Assembly (NCBI GenBank): GCA_964573725.1
Contig: CAZNLJ010000077.1
Span: 1 to 13,613, forward strand
DNA length: 13,613 bases
Source of the DNA: UBA6168 sp964573725
GTDB taxonomy: Bacteria; Bacteroidota; Bacteroidia; Chitinophagales; Saprospiraceae
Direction: 5' to 3'
Positions 1 through 7,639 of the stretch are shown in pieces. The translations under genes were made by a program, and so were the position numbers. The first letter of the stretch is position 1; each line of letters opens with the position of its first letter. A model generated the notes under the pieces. That model was not told the origin of the DNA. It ran no database searches and was given only the letters and a program-made list of their open reading frames with translations.

Positions 1-448
1 TCATCCCGGCGTTCCAGGTCAGCGTGCCGGCAATCTGCCATTCGTTGTCGAGCGCGATATGCCGCGACAGCTGCACATCGAACATCCGCACCGGGGCGGA
101 GCCACCGATGGTGGTGGTGTCGACCGCGGCACCGAAGACGTTGAGGCTGCCGGTGGATATCGAAGCCATGGGCCGGTTGGGCTGGCCCGTGCAGGGGTCG
201 CTGTAATCCGCCGAGCAGCCGGTGGTCACATCCGAGAAGCCCCCGTGGTTCACCAGGCTGGTGACCCGGGTGTATTCCACGGTGCCCAGGTTGATGAAAG
301 TCCCGCCGGTGGCCACCTCGAGGTCGGCCGACCAGAAGGATTGAAGTCCCGTCACCTGCTCACAGCCCTGCACGGAGTGCTGGGCCCGGAGGCTATCGAG
401 CAGGGCGCAGAGCAACAGAATCGACAGGATGCCTATTCTTAATTTCAT
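1..448 (-). CDS. N-terminal part of an unrecognised secreted protein (runs off the left edge)
   Basis: Reading the minus strand from the ATG at 448 gives 149 codons without a stop up to the window edge, so the gene is partial at its C-terminus. It begins with a clear signal peptide: MKLR, a hydrophobic stretch rich in Leu/Ile, then a probable cut near DSLRAQ (about residue 23). After it come a CEQVTGLQSFWSADLEV segment, Thr/Gly-rich strands and cysteines at about residues 29, 83 and 90, which may form disulfides. This composition suits a beta-rich surface or secreted protein of Bacteroidota. The C-terminus, where a type IX secretion tail would show, lies outside the window. I do not recognise a family. 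The gene lies 229 bp downstream of the FISUMP gene on the same strand, so the two could be co-transcribed. Existence is well supported by the open frame and signal peptide; function is unknown. Confidence 0.7.
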   Translation of the reverse strand, partial: MKLRIGILSILLLCALLDSLRAQHSVQGCEQVTGLQSFWSADLEVATGGTFINLGTVEYTRVTSLVNHGGFSDVTTGCSADYSDPCTGQPNRPMASISTGSLNVFGAAVDTTTIGGSAPVRMFDVQLSRHIALDNEWQIAGTLTWNAGM

Positions 449-677
449 GCTATTTCATTTAAATAATGGTCAGCAGCCGGAAGCAGCCTTTCCCGATGTT
501 GGGGACAGGGCCGGGAGGACCGGACGGTTCTCCCGGGTCGATTGCCGATGGGTTCTTTTTCAAGAATTTCGACTGCCTGGCAGTCACAGCTAGTAACTGC
601 CGACTGCTCGGTACGACTATCCGCCCAACAGCCCTCAAATCAAAATTCCTAAATAGTCAAATTGTCAAATTGTCGAA
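449..677 (-). other. Intergenic region between two minus-strand surface-protein genes
   Basis: No gene is visible in this stretch. It holds three tandem copies of an 8-base unit (656-679), which overlap the stop codon of the FISUMP gene, and two overlapping inverted repeats (571-601). The last 20 bases before the ATG at 448 are A/T-rich, as is usual for Bacteroidota translation starts. I see no convincing match to the TTTG / TAnnTTTG promoter pair. Confidence 0.5.
571..601 (-). promoter_or_regulatory. Two mutually exclusive stem-loops
   Basis: On the minus strand GGCAGTTAC (601-593) pairs with GTGACTGCC (587-579), giving nine pairs including one T-G, around a five-base loop. The second arm also starts an alternative hairpin, GACTGCC / GGCAGTC (585-571), with a one-base centre. 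The middle arm can pair with only one partner at a time, the geometry of attenuators. No U-run follows at once, so this is not a classic intrinsic terminator. It lies in the leader or spacer ahead of the partial secreted-protein gene. The base pairing is visible; a regulatory role is inference. Confidence 0.35.
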
Positions 678-679
678 TT
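656..679. repeat. Three tandem copies of an 8-base AT-rich unit
   Basis: GTCAAATT at 656-663 and 664-671 is followed by GTCGAATT at 672-679. The last copy overlaps the TAA stop codon (678-680) of the minus-strand FISUMP gene. It is a short tandem repeat of the kind that changes copy number by slippage. Function is unknown. Confidence 0.6.
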
Positions 680-1682
680 ATTCTGCGGCGCAGCGGACGG
701 AGAGACCGTTCGTCCGGAAGAGGAAGTACGTGCCGGCACCGCCGTTGTAGAAGTACAGGCCCCAGGCGTCGCTGCCGTTCTCCGTGCTGCTCCAAAAGCT
801 GCCGTCGCTGCCGCGGTAGGACAAGGCCCCGTTGCTATTGCCACGGTCCCCGGCCGCCGGAAGCATCAGGTTCGGCCCGAAGAAAAGCCCGCTGCTGTAG
901 TTGGTAGCACTGGAACTCCAGCTCCCGACGAAGCTTTTGGTATTGTTGGCAAGCACTCCGTCCCATTGTGCATTCGTCGGTACCCGGAAACCTGTCGGGC
1001 AGGGGTCGTCGGCGGTCTTGGTCGAATCCGACCAGGCACCATTGGCAGCATTCGCCGTACTCCAGCCGCTGACGGCCGCATCATTCGCATCCCCGGCGTT
1101 GGGGCCTGTCGGGCCGTGCGCGAAGTTCGGGGTGTTCGTATTCAACCATTGGGAGGCATCCGGTCCTTTCCGGCCCCACTGCCAGTAGCCGCCGATGATT
1201 TCCCAGCTCGGGGTGAAGGGGTCGGCGGCGGTATTGGCGGAGGCCAGGTTGTGGTCCATGAAATAGAGGGTATCGGTGGCGCTCACCAAGGCCCAGCTCG
1301 ATGTGGACGGTGCGGATCCGCCGCCGCCGGACGATTCGGCACATTTGATGGACATCCACACCGGAGCAACCGACGTACCCAGGTTTATATCGAGGCACTT
1401 GGTCGTTACATTGTAGATCATCAAGCCCTCCGCCGGTGCCGCAATCGCATCCCGCTGGGCCGTGGTCAATCGGGGAAACAAGACTCCCTGTGAAGTGCTT
1501 TGGATATCCAGCATGGCCGATGAATCGGGAATCGATCCCCCGATAACCGTCTGCGCAACCAATGCTTGCCCTATTCCGGAAAGCCATAGGAAAATGACCA
1601 GCGGCAGGACCATCAAGCCATACCGTCGATGTTGCAGGGTGCCGGCTTGGGGTGGATAATTGGATGTCGTCATGTTTGTCAT
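678..1682 (-). CDS. FISUMP-domain exported protein
   Basis: A 334-residue exported protein. A hydrophobic segment at about residues 22-43 ends in ALVAQ, a typical Bacteroidota signal-peptide cut. Residues 51-100 (IPDSSAMLDIQSTSQGVLFP... and EGLMIYNVTT) form the short N-terminal module found on many Bacteroidota surface and fibre-like proteins. A Gly/Ser linker follows at about 117-128. Residues about 156-333 are a Fibrobacter succinogenes major paralogous (FISUMP) domain, recognised by DDPCPTGFRVPTNAQWD, FWSSTENGSDAWGLYF and a final GLSVRC. The domain is common on secreted and surface proteins; no reaction is known. I chose ATG 1682 because it leaves a normal lead before the hydrophobic core. 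An ATG at 1673 is nearly as good, while the frame-extending ATG at 1742 would put 41 residues ahead of it. The gene is divergent from the regulator gene and may be its target, but that is inference. Confidence 0.88.
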   Translation of the reverse strand: MTNMTTSNYPPQAGTLQHRRYGLMVLPLVIFLWLSGIGQALVAQTVIGGSIPDSSAMLDIQSTSQGVLFPRLTTAQRDAIAAPAEGLMIYNVTTKCLDINLGTSVAPVWMSIKCAESSGGGGSAPSTSSWALVSATDTLYFMDHNLASANTAADPFTPSWEIIGGYWQWGRKGPDASQWLNTNTPNFAHGPTGPNAGDANDAAVSGWSTANAANGAWSDSTKTADDPCPTGFRVPTNAQWDGVLANNTKSFVGSWSSSATNYSSGLFFGPNLMLPAAGDRGNSNGALSYRGSDGSFWSSTENGSDAWGLYFYNGGAGTYFLFRTNGLSVRCAAE

Positions 1683-1998
1683 CTTTTCTTGTGATGGGTT
1701 AATGATTCGTGCATAGTTTTCCCGGCCATACCGCGTGGACAAGCCCCTTCCGTGGTCCGCAGGAAATCCGCTCGGATTCCCCTGCCTGCCTCATCCGGCA
1801 TGGCTCCTGAAATACAAAGCAAAGGTCTCCGCCCACCTTGTTACGATTCCGAAATTCTTGGTTTGAAATCCGAAAAGTGAGGGGGCAAGGGGCGCAGCGG
1901 GCACAGGTATGCGCCTTGCGATGCGGCCGTGGATTACCTTTGCCGACAACCCGGGATATTTTCTTGTCAATAAGCCATCGATATCAGCTGTATTTGAA
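1683..1998. other. Divergent intergenic region
   Basis: These 316 bases separate the start of the FISUMP gene from the chosen start of the hybrid regulator, and must hold both promoters. On the minus strand GACCTTTG (1828-1821) is one base off the Bacteroidota -7 motif TAnnTTTG, but its -33 partner is poor. On the plus strand TTTG occurs at 1862-1865 without a fitting -7 box. I see no convincing operator repeat and no RNA gene. The frame of the regulator stays open back to an ATG at 1909, but those 30 codons lie ahead of the signal peptide and I treat them as non-coding. Confidence 0.4.
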
Positions 1999-4900
1999 AT
2001 GACCTTTCACGCCGTCCTTTTTCGCACCATTCGCCACCGGCTATTCCTGCACGGCCTCCTGGCCTTGGCCTTGTCCCTGCCGGGAACGGCCCAACAGCTG
2101 CCTTTCCTGGATGACGCCATGGCCAAGGGCCTGTCCCCTTTCGGTTACCACCTCGACAGTTACCGCTGGAGCCAGGCCGACGGCCTGCCGGACCGCAACC
2201 TCTTCGCCATCCTCCAGGACCGCCATGGCCTGATGTGGCTGAGCACCAAGTCCGGACTCGCCACCTTCGACGGCCTCTCCTTCCGGAAGGTGGAAACGGT
2301 CAACAAAAATCTCGGCAGGGCCCTCATCTCCCGCATGGCGGAAGACAAGCACGGCAACATCTGGTTGGTGAATTTCGAAGACGGCCGCTTTACCATCGAT
2401 ATCCTCGACCCGGACGACCAAAAGCTGCGCCCCCTTCATGTCTTCCTCGGCCTCGACCAACCCGTCGTCATCCCCGAAGATGACAACCAATTCCTGCTCT
2501 ACCAGCTCGACAGCACCATCTGGCTGGGCACCGGAAAAGAAGCCTACCGTTACGACGGCAGCTGGCAATCGGTGTTCCGGGCTTCGGCCGGGAAGGAACT
2601 GGGCGACTGGCTCCCCGCCCGGACCGGCCTGTGGGATGTCGACCGGGAAAATCTACGGCTCGTGGATGCCCGCGGCGAAACAATGGACCTTGTCGACCTC
2701 CGCGGCTACCACATCCTGAACCAATGGGTCGAACAAGACCTGAGCCTTTGGATCGGCGTCGGCACGCCGGACCGGCCCGAAACGGATCACTACCTGACCT
2801 TCCTCGCCCAAGGCGGCAACATCTCCCTCCGACAGACCGATACCCCGCCCCCGAGCACGTGGCAACACGATTTCATCAACTCCGCCGTCGGCAAAAGGTC
2901 CGGTCACTGGCTTTATCACGCCCTGTGGCAGGACAGCCTCTACCTCGGCTTCCGTTCCGCACCCCGGCTTTTCAACCTCTCCCGCCTCCATACCTACATC
3001 GATTCCAGAAATCCCCTGTATTTCGATCGGGAAGGCGGATTGTGGACCACCACCAACGATGGCATCATCCGATTGGTCCTCCGGCCCAACCTGCCTTTCG
3101 ACCGCTTCCTGGCAGACGGAAAACCCGCCCACAGCACCCGGGGCATCACCCTCCTCCGCGACAGGCTGCTCGTCCACAGCTACCAAAACGCCCGCCTCAT
3201 CGATCTCCGGGACGGTTCCGTCTCGATATTCGACTCCCCTTTCAAGAACATCGGCCTGGCCTTGCTCGCCGAAGGACCGGACTGCTGGGTCAGCAGCCAC
3301 CGCAATCCGCTGCTGCGCCTGGCCGGCGACGGAAATACCGAAAGCTATCCCTTCGAACCGCAACCTGATTTCATCTTCTCCATCCTCCGCACCGGCAGCG
3401 GACAACTCCTCGCCGGTACCGACAAGGGCCTGTTCCGCCTCGATCCGGCCGCCGGCCGGATGGTCCAGGCCGGTATCCCCGACGGGACGGTCGCCACCCT
3501 GTTCCGGGACGGCGACACCCTCTGGGCCGGCACCTCCCGGGGCCTCCTGCGCCTGGATGATGCCGGCGAAATCCTGCAAACCGCTTGGGAACCCGATCCC
3601 GGAAACAGATTCGCTTACATCACCCATATCCACCGGGACGAGGAAGGCCTGTTCTGGATGTCCACCCATGGCGGTGGCTTGGTCCGCTGGAACCCCGCCA
3701 CCGAATCGCATCGGACTTTCACCACCACCGACGGCTTGTCCAACGACTTCCTCCATGCCGTTTATCCCGACCGGTCCGGATACCTCTGGATTCCCAGCGA
3801 TTTCGGCCTCATGCGCTTCAACAAGGCTTCCGGCACCGTGCAGACCTTCTTCGAATCGGACGGCCTCGCCGATAACGAATTCAACCTCATCTCCCACTTC
3901 CGGACACCCGACGGCCGACTCTTCCTGGGCGGCATCAACGGCGTCACGTCCTTCCTGCCGGACGAAATCCCCCCGGAAGCCCCCGCCAATTCCCAACTCC
4001 GGCTCATGGAGGCCAGGACGTTCAACCTGCGTACCGGCAAGTACGCCCTCCAACCTGTCATCGACCCCAGCAATCGGCCGCTCCGCCTGCTTCCTTCCGA
4101 TGCCTACCTCGACCTCAGCTTGTCGACCCTCCATTTCGACCGCTCCGACCTCTACCGCTTCGCCTGGAAAATCGAAGGGGTACAGGACAACTGGATCGAA
4201 CAGGCCACTCCGACCATCCGTTTGAGCAACCTGCCCTACGGCCGCCACCGCCTCCTCGTCCGGTACAGCCGCCCAGGCAACCGCTGGTCCGACGATATCC
4301 TCGACCTCCCCATCACCGTCGTCCGGCCGTTTTACCTCGATTGGCCCTTCCTGCTCTTGCTGCTGCTCGCCATGACAGGCCTGGCTTGGCTTTTCACCCT
4401 CTGGCGGACCCGCCGACTGGCCGCCGCCAACCTGCACCTCGAAGCGGAAGTCACCCGGCGGACCCACCAGATCGAGACGGACCGCACCCTCATCGCCAAA
4501 CAGGCGGACGAACTGCGTTCCCTCGATGAATTGAAATCCCGCTTCTTCGCCAATGTCACCCACGAACTACGGACTCCCCTGACCCTTATCCTGGGGCCGC
4601 TGGACCGCCTCCTCCAATCCCTCCAGCCCGATCAGGCCGCCGCCGAAACGCTGCTCATCATCCGCAAGAACGCCCTCCGTCTCCTCAATCTCGTGGAGGA
4701 ACTCCTCGAACTCTCCCGCATGGAATCGGGAAAGCTGCACTTGGAGGAGAAACCCACCGATTTCCATCCTTTCCTCCACCGCCTGGTCGCCGCCTTCCTC
4801 CCCTATGCCGAACACCGCGGCATCCGGCTGCAAGTGGACTTCCGTTGCGATTTCGACCGGCCCGTCCTCCTCGATGCCCGCAAATGGGAAAAAATCGTCA

Positions 4901-6063
4901 ACAACCTGCTCGGCAATGCCCTCAAATTCACCCCGCGGGATGGCCGTATCTCCCTCTCCGTCGATCTCGAATCGGCCGACCGGCTGGTCCTCCAGGTGAC
5001 GGATACCGGACAGGGAATCCCTCCGGAGGACCTTCCCTTTGTCTTCGACCGTTATTTTCAGGGTAAATCCGGCCATTCCGCATGGCAGGGAGGGGCCGGC
5101 ATCGGTCTCGCCCTCTGCCGGGAGTACGTCCGCCTCTTCGGCGGCGAACTGACGGTGGACAGTACCCCGGATTCGGGCAGTATGTTCCGGATCGCCTGCC
5201 CCCTCCGATTCGCCGAGCCCTCACCCGCATCGCCGATGCCGCCGGAACCGTTCATCGAAGCGGAGACCTTCCCGGTCGACCCGCCCCTCTCCGGTCAGCG
5301 CCCGACCGTCCTGGTCGTGGAAGACGACCGCGATATGCTGCTCTATATCCAAAGCTGCCTCAAGGCGGATTATCAGCTGCTCCTCGCGGACAACGGCCTG
5401 TCCGCCCTGCAACTACTCGAAAAATATCCTGTGGACCTGGTGCTGTCCGACCTGATGATGCCGGAAATGGATGGCTGGCAACTCCTTACCACCGCCAAGA
5501 ATAGGTTCCCGGACCTCCCCTTCGTCCTGCTCACCGCCCGGGTCGAGGTCCGGGACCGGCTCCATGCCCTCCATCTCGGGGTGGATGACTATCTCACCAA
5601 ACCTTTCCTCGAGGCGGAACTCCTCGCCCGCCTCCGCAATATGATCGGCCGCTATGAAACACGCCGCGCCATGCGGCTTTTCCCGACCCTGGATGCCCCC
5701 GACAGCGGTCAACCCCCCGAACCACCGCCACAGGCCGCCTCCTTCGACAGCAAATGGCTCACGGAACTGGAGACCCTCGTCCGGTCGAACCTGTCGGACA
5801 ACCGCTTCTCCGTCCCGCTCATGGCCCAGGGGATGAACATCACCGAACGTACCCTGCAATACAAACTGAAGTCCTTCACCGGCCTCACACCGAACCAATA
5901 CCTGACGGAGGCCCGCCTGCAGGAGGCCCGCCACCTGCTGGAATCGCATGCGTATGAGACGGTCACCGAGGTCTGTTATGCCGTCGGCTTCAAGACCACC
6001 CAGTACTTCTCGCGGCTGATGAAGGAACGTTTCGGCAAATCGCCGAACGAGTACTTTTACTGA
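1999..6063 (+). CDS. Hybrid two-component system regulator (propeller sensor, histidine kinase, receiver, AraC)
   Basis: A 1354-residue one-protein signalling system of the Bacteroidota HTCS type. In order: signal peptide (1-31, ending GTAQ); a long periplasmic two-component propeller (about 60-690) with repeats such as HGLMWLSTKSGLATFDG and GDTLWAGTSRGLLRLD; a Y_Y_Y domain (about 700-775); one membrane span (782-804); a HisKA domain with phospho-accepting His855 in THELRTPL; an ATPase domain with N-box Asn969/Asn973, DTGQGIP (1002-1008) and GAGIGLAL; a receiver with acidic Glu1108/Asp1109, phospho-acceptor Asp1151, Thr1179 and Lys1201; and a C-terminal AraC DNA-binding domain (about 1255-1354). 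All catalytic residues are present, so it should be active. Family members mostly sense oligosaccharides and switch on nearby utilisation genes, but no SusC/SusD pair is in the window, so the ligand is open. ATG 1999 is preferred because it puts the signal peptide at the N-terminus; an ATG at 1909 would add 30 residues. Confidence 0.95.
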   Translation: MTFHAVLFRTIRHRLFLHGLLALALSLPGTAQQLPFLDDAMAKGLSPFGYHLDSYRWSQADGLPDRNLFAILQDRHGLMWLSTKSGLATFDGLSFRKVETVNKNLGRALISRMAEDKHGNIWLVNFEDGRFTIDILDPDDQKLRPLHVFLGLDQPVVIPEDDNQFLLYQLDSTIWLGTGKEAYRYDGSWQSVFRASAGKELGDWLPARTGLWDVDRENLRLVDARGETMDLVDLRGYHILNQWVEQDLSLWIGVGTPDRPETDHYLTFLAQGGNISLRQTDTPPPSTWQHDFINSAVGKRSGHWLYHALWQDSLYLGFRSAPRLFNLSRLHTYIDSRNPLYFDREGGLWTTTNDGIIRLVLRPNLPFDRFLADGKPAHSTRGITLLRDRLLVHSYQNARLIDLRDGSVSIFDSPFKNIGLALLAEGPDCWVSSHRNPLLRLAGDGNTESYPFEPQPDFIFSILRTGSGQLLAGTDKGLFRLDPAAGRMVQAGIPDGTVATLFRDGDTLWAGTSRGLLRLDDAGEILQTAWEPDPGNRFAYITHIHRDEEGLFWMSTHGGGLVRWNPATESHRTFTTTDGLSNDFLHAVYPDRSGYLWIPSDFGLMRFNKASGTVQTFFESDGLADNEFNLISHFRTPDGRLFLGGINGVTSFLPDEIPPEAPANSQLRLMEARTFNLRTGKYALQPVIDPSNRPLRLLPSDAYLDLSLSTLHFDRSDLYRFAWKIEGVQDNWIEQATPTIRLSNLPYGRHRLLVRYSRPGNRWSDDILDLPITVVRPFYLDWPFLLLLLLAMTGLAWLFTLWRTRRLAAANLHLEAEVTRRTHQIETDRTLIAKQADELRSLDELKSRFFANVTHELRTPLTLILGPLDRLLQSLQPDQAAAETLLIIRKNALRLLNLVEELLELSRMESGKLHLEEKPTDFHPFLHRLVAAFLPYAEHRGIRLQVDFRCDFDRPVLLDARKWEKIVNNLLGNALKFTPRDGRISLSVDLESADRLVLQVTDTGQGIPPEDLPFVFDRYFQGKSGHSAWQGGAGIGLALCREYVRLFGGELTVDSTPDSGSMFRIACPLRFAEPSPASPMPPEPFIEAETFPVDPPLSGQRPTVLVVEDDRDMLLYIQSCLKADYQLLLADNGLSALQLLEKYPVDLVLSDLMMPEMDGWQLLTTAKNRFPDLPFVLLTARVEVRDRLHALHLGVDDYLTKPFLEAELLARLRNMIGRYETRRAMRLFPTLDAPDSGQPPEPPPQAASFDSKWLTELETLVRSNLSDNRFSVPLMAQGMNITERTLQYKLKSFTGLTPNQYLTEARLQEARHLLESHAYETVTEVCYAVGFKTTQYFSRLMKERFGKSPNEYFY

Positions 6064-6132
6064 GGGGAATGGGGCGGCGACGGGCACGGGGCGGAACCGG
6101 GGCGGTATGGACGCCGAAGGGTCCGGCGCGTC

Positions 6133-6154
6133 CGGTGACGGGGGCTGGTCACCG
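6133..6154 (+). terminator. Short GC-rich hairpin, possible terminator
   Basis: CGGTGAC (6133-6139) and GTCACCG (6148-6154) form a perfect seven-base stem with an eight-base loop, 70 bases after the regulator stop codon. There is no adjacent U-run, so a terminator role is only possible. Confidence 0.3.
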
Positions 6155-6184
6155 AACGACACCTTATTTGCCGAAGAAAACCTA

Positions 6185-6218
6185 TTTTTAACCCGGACGG
6201 CGCCGGTCCGGCTAAAAA
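6185..6218. terminator. Long stem-loop flanked by T and A runs
   Basis: TTTTTA (6185-6190) pairs with TAAAAA (6213-6218). CCGGAC (6193-6198) pairs with GTCCGG (6206-6211) around GGCGCCG. The bases between the two blocks leave only a one-base bulge or mismatch, so the stem has about 12-13 pairs. The T-run lies upstream and the A-run downstream on both strands, so the run is part of the stem, not a tail. It may block transcription or protect an RNA end. The pairing is visible; the role is inferred. Confidence 0.4.
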
Positions 6219-6307
6219 ACGGCACCGACGGGATGGAAGTCCCGCCAGGGGCCGGCGGACAAGGACAGACATCCTTTCCGACGGTTGCGGCGCGTCCCGG
6301 CTACGAC

Positions 6308-7156
6308 ATGGCGCCCAAGCACCTGCAACGCTATCTCCACCACCATGGCTATCCGGCCTGCTTGTTCCGTTGGCCCCGGCTGATCGACCCGGTCCACGGC
6401 TGGCATGATGTCATGCTGCAACGGAACCGGGTGGTGCGGCGGCAGGCCCTGCGCCGGCTTCGGACCATGCCGCCGACGGCCCGCCTGCTCGACGCCGGCT
6501 GCGGCGACGGACAGCATGTGCTTCCGCTGCTGCGCCGTTTCCCGCAGCTGTCGGCCTGCCTGCTCGACCGGCACCCGGACCATATACGGTTCCTGGAGCG
6601 GTATTGCCGGGCCGCCGGCTTCCCGAACGCCGTGTGCCGGCAGGAAGACATCCGCCACCTCCGGCCGACCGAACCTTTCGACCTGGTCCTCTGCGTCGGC
6701 GTCCTCCAATACATTGCCGACGACGGGGCGGCGCTGTCCGCCCTTTACCGGGCGTTGCGGCCGGGCGGAATCCTGTTGTTGTATGTCCCGGTCAACGGCC
6801 GCCGGATCCTCCCCCGGCTGTCCGCACGGATGCTCCCCGGCAGCGACTACGAGGCGGTCCAGCAACGCCGGCGCATCTACCGCCCTGCCGGAGTGGAAGC
6901 CGCCGTCCGGGCCGCCGGCTTCCGGCAGCTGGCATGCCATGCGACCTACGGCCCGCTCGGCACCGCCGGCCACGAGCTGTACCAGGGGTTCCTGCGGGTC
7001 CTGGCCCATGCCCGCTCCTGGCGCCGCTTATGGCTGCTGCCCGCCCTCGCCCTGCTCCCCCTGGCCCTGGCGCTCGTCCGCATCGACGCCATGCTGCCGA
7101 AAAAGGACGGCAACGGCCGCCTGCTCGTCGCCCAACGACCCGACGATGCCGGGTGA
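6308..7156 (+). CDS. SAM-dependent methyltransferase, class I (type 11-like), with hydrophobic C-terminal tail
   Basis: A 282-residue protein with the class I methyltransferase fold. Motif I is LLDAGCGDG (60-68), the loop that holds S-adenosylmethionine. A second acidic strand end is LLDRHPD (85-91). FDLVLCVGVLQYIADDG (124-140) and ALRPGGILLLYVPV (149-162) are the usual motif II/III region of Methyltransf_11 proteins. The substrate cannot be read from the sequence. A hydrophobic segment, LWLLPALALLPLALALV (241-257), near the C-terminus is unusual for this family and may tether it to the membrane, hinting at a lipid or quinone-like substrate. Start: ATG 6308 sits just before the conserved part; ATGs at 6107 and 6233 in the same frame would add low-complexity sequence. 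It is the first of four plus-strand genes with short gaps (72 bp to the next), probably co-transcribed. Confidence 0.85.
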   Translation: MAPKHLQRYLHHHGYPACLFRWPRLIDPVHGWHDVMLQRNRVVRRQALRRLRTMPPTARLLDAGCGDGQHVLPLLRRFPQLSACLLDRHPDHIRFLERYCRAAGFPNAVCRQEDIRHLRPTEPFDLVLCVGVLQYIADDGAALSALYRALRPGGILLLYVPVNGRRILPRLSARMLPGSDYEAVQQRRRIYRPAGVEAAVRAAGFRQLACHATYGPLGTAGHELYQGFLRVLAHARSWRRLWLLPALALLPLALALVRIDAMLPKKDGNGRLLVAQRPDDAG

Positions 7157-7228
7157 ATCCTGCATACCCCGCTCCTCCAGGTCCGCCGAATTGATTACTT
7201 TTGGCCTTCATTCCCCGTGCTGTCGCCT

Positions 7229-7603
7229 ATGAAATGGATTCACATCGGATCGGGTATCCTGTTCCTACTCTTCGCCGCCTGGCAGTTCAACGACCCGGAC
7301 CCCTGGCGCTGGGCCGCCCTCTACGGCTTCGTCGCCGGGCACGCTTTCCTGACGGCCTTCGGCAAAGGCCACCGGCTCGCCGCCGCCGCCGGCTGCCTCG
7401 GCTGCCTGGTCTGGATGGGTAGCCTCCTACCCGAATTCCTCGACTGGCTCCGCATGGGCACACCGGATATCGCCGGCTCCATGCAGGCCTCCACCCCGTA
7501 TGTGGAATATACCCGCGAGTTCCTGGGCCTCGGATTGTCCCTCCTCGTCCTGGGCCTGCAGGCCTGGTCCGGCGACAGCCGCCCCGGCCGGACACCCCGA
7601 TGA
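7229..7603 (+). CDS. TMEM220-type small integral membrane protein
   Basis: A 124-residue protein with four likely membrane spans (about 4-19, 26-43, 50-67 and 98-113). It carries the signature of the transmembrane family 220: AAWQFNDPDPWRWAALYGFVA after the first span and PYVEYTREFLGLGLS before the last. The family is found in bacteria and animals and its biochemical role is unknown. ATG 7229 is chosen over an in-frame GTG at 7217, because MKWIHIGSG leads straight into the first span. The stop lies 36 bases before lptB, so the two are probably translated from one message. The proline- and arginine-rich tail (SGDSRPGRTPR) is probably cytoplasmic. I am fairly sure of the family; no role in LPS transport is implied by the position alone. 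Confidence 0.82.
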   Translation: MKWIHIGSGILFLLFAAWQFNDPDPWRWAALYGFVAGHAFLTAFGKGHRLAAAAGCLGCLVWMGSLLPEFLDWLRMGTPDIAGSMQASTPYVEYTREFLGLGLSLLVLGLQAWSGDSRPGRTPR

Positions 7604-7639
7604 CCGACAGGATTCCTACGGACTTGTAAATGAAATGTT

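Larger units (their letters stand above)
6064..6307 (+). other. Intergenic region with two hairpins
   Basis: The frame of the methyltransferase stays open back to 6107, but the extra 67 residues are low-complexity Gly/Pro/Thr sequence ahead of the conserved part, so I treat this stretch as non-coding. It holds two inverted repeats, at 6133-6154 and 6185-6218, between the regulator stop and the methyltransferase start. One of them may end the regulator transcript. Confidence 0.45.

Noticed and set aside
1909..1998. N-terminal extension of the hybrid regulator from ATG 1909
   Set aside because: It would place 30 residues before a standard signal peptide that begins at the ATG at 1999.
2653..4563. 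636-codon open frame on the minus strand opposite the hybrid regulator
   Set aside because: It lies entirely inside a clear plus-strand gene with full domain structure. Its Gly/Val/Glu-rich sequence is what GC-rich codons give on the opposite strand, and no family is recognisable.
5413..6225. 270-codon minus-strand frame over the regulator's receiver and AraC domains
   Set aside because: Shadow of the plus-strand gene; no recognisable motifs or signal peptide.
6107..6307. 67-residue N-terminal extension of the methyltransferase
   Set aside because: Low-complexity sequence that runs through a strong hairpin; the conserved part starts at about 6308.
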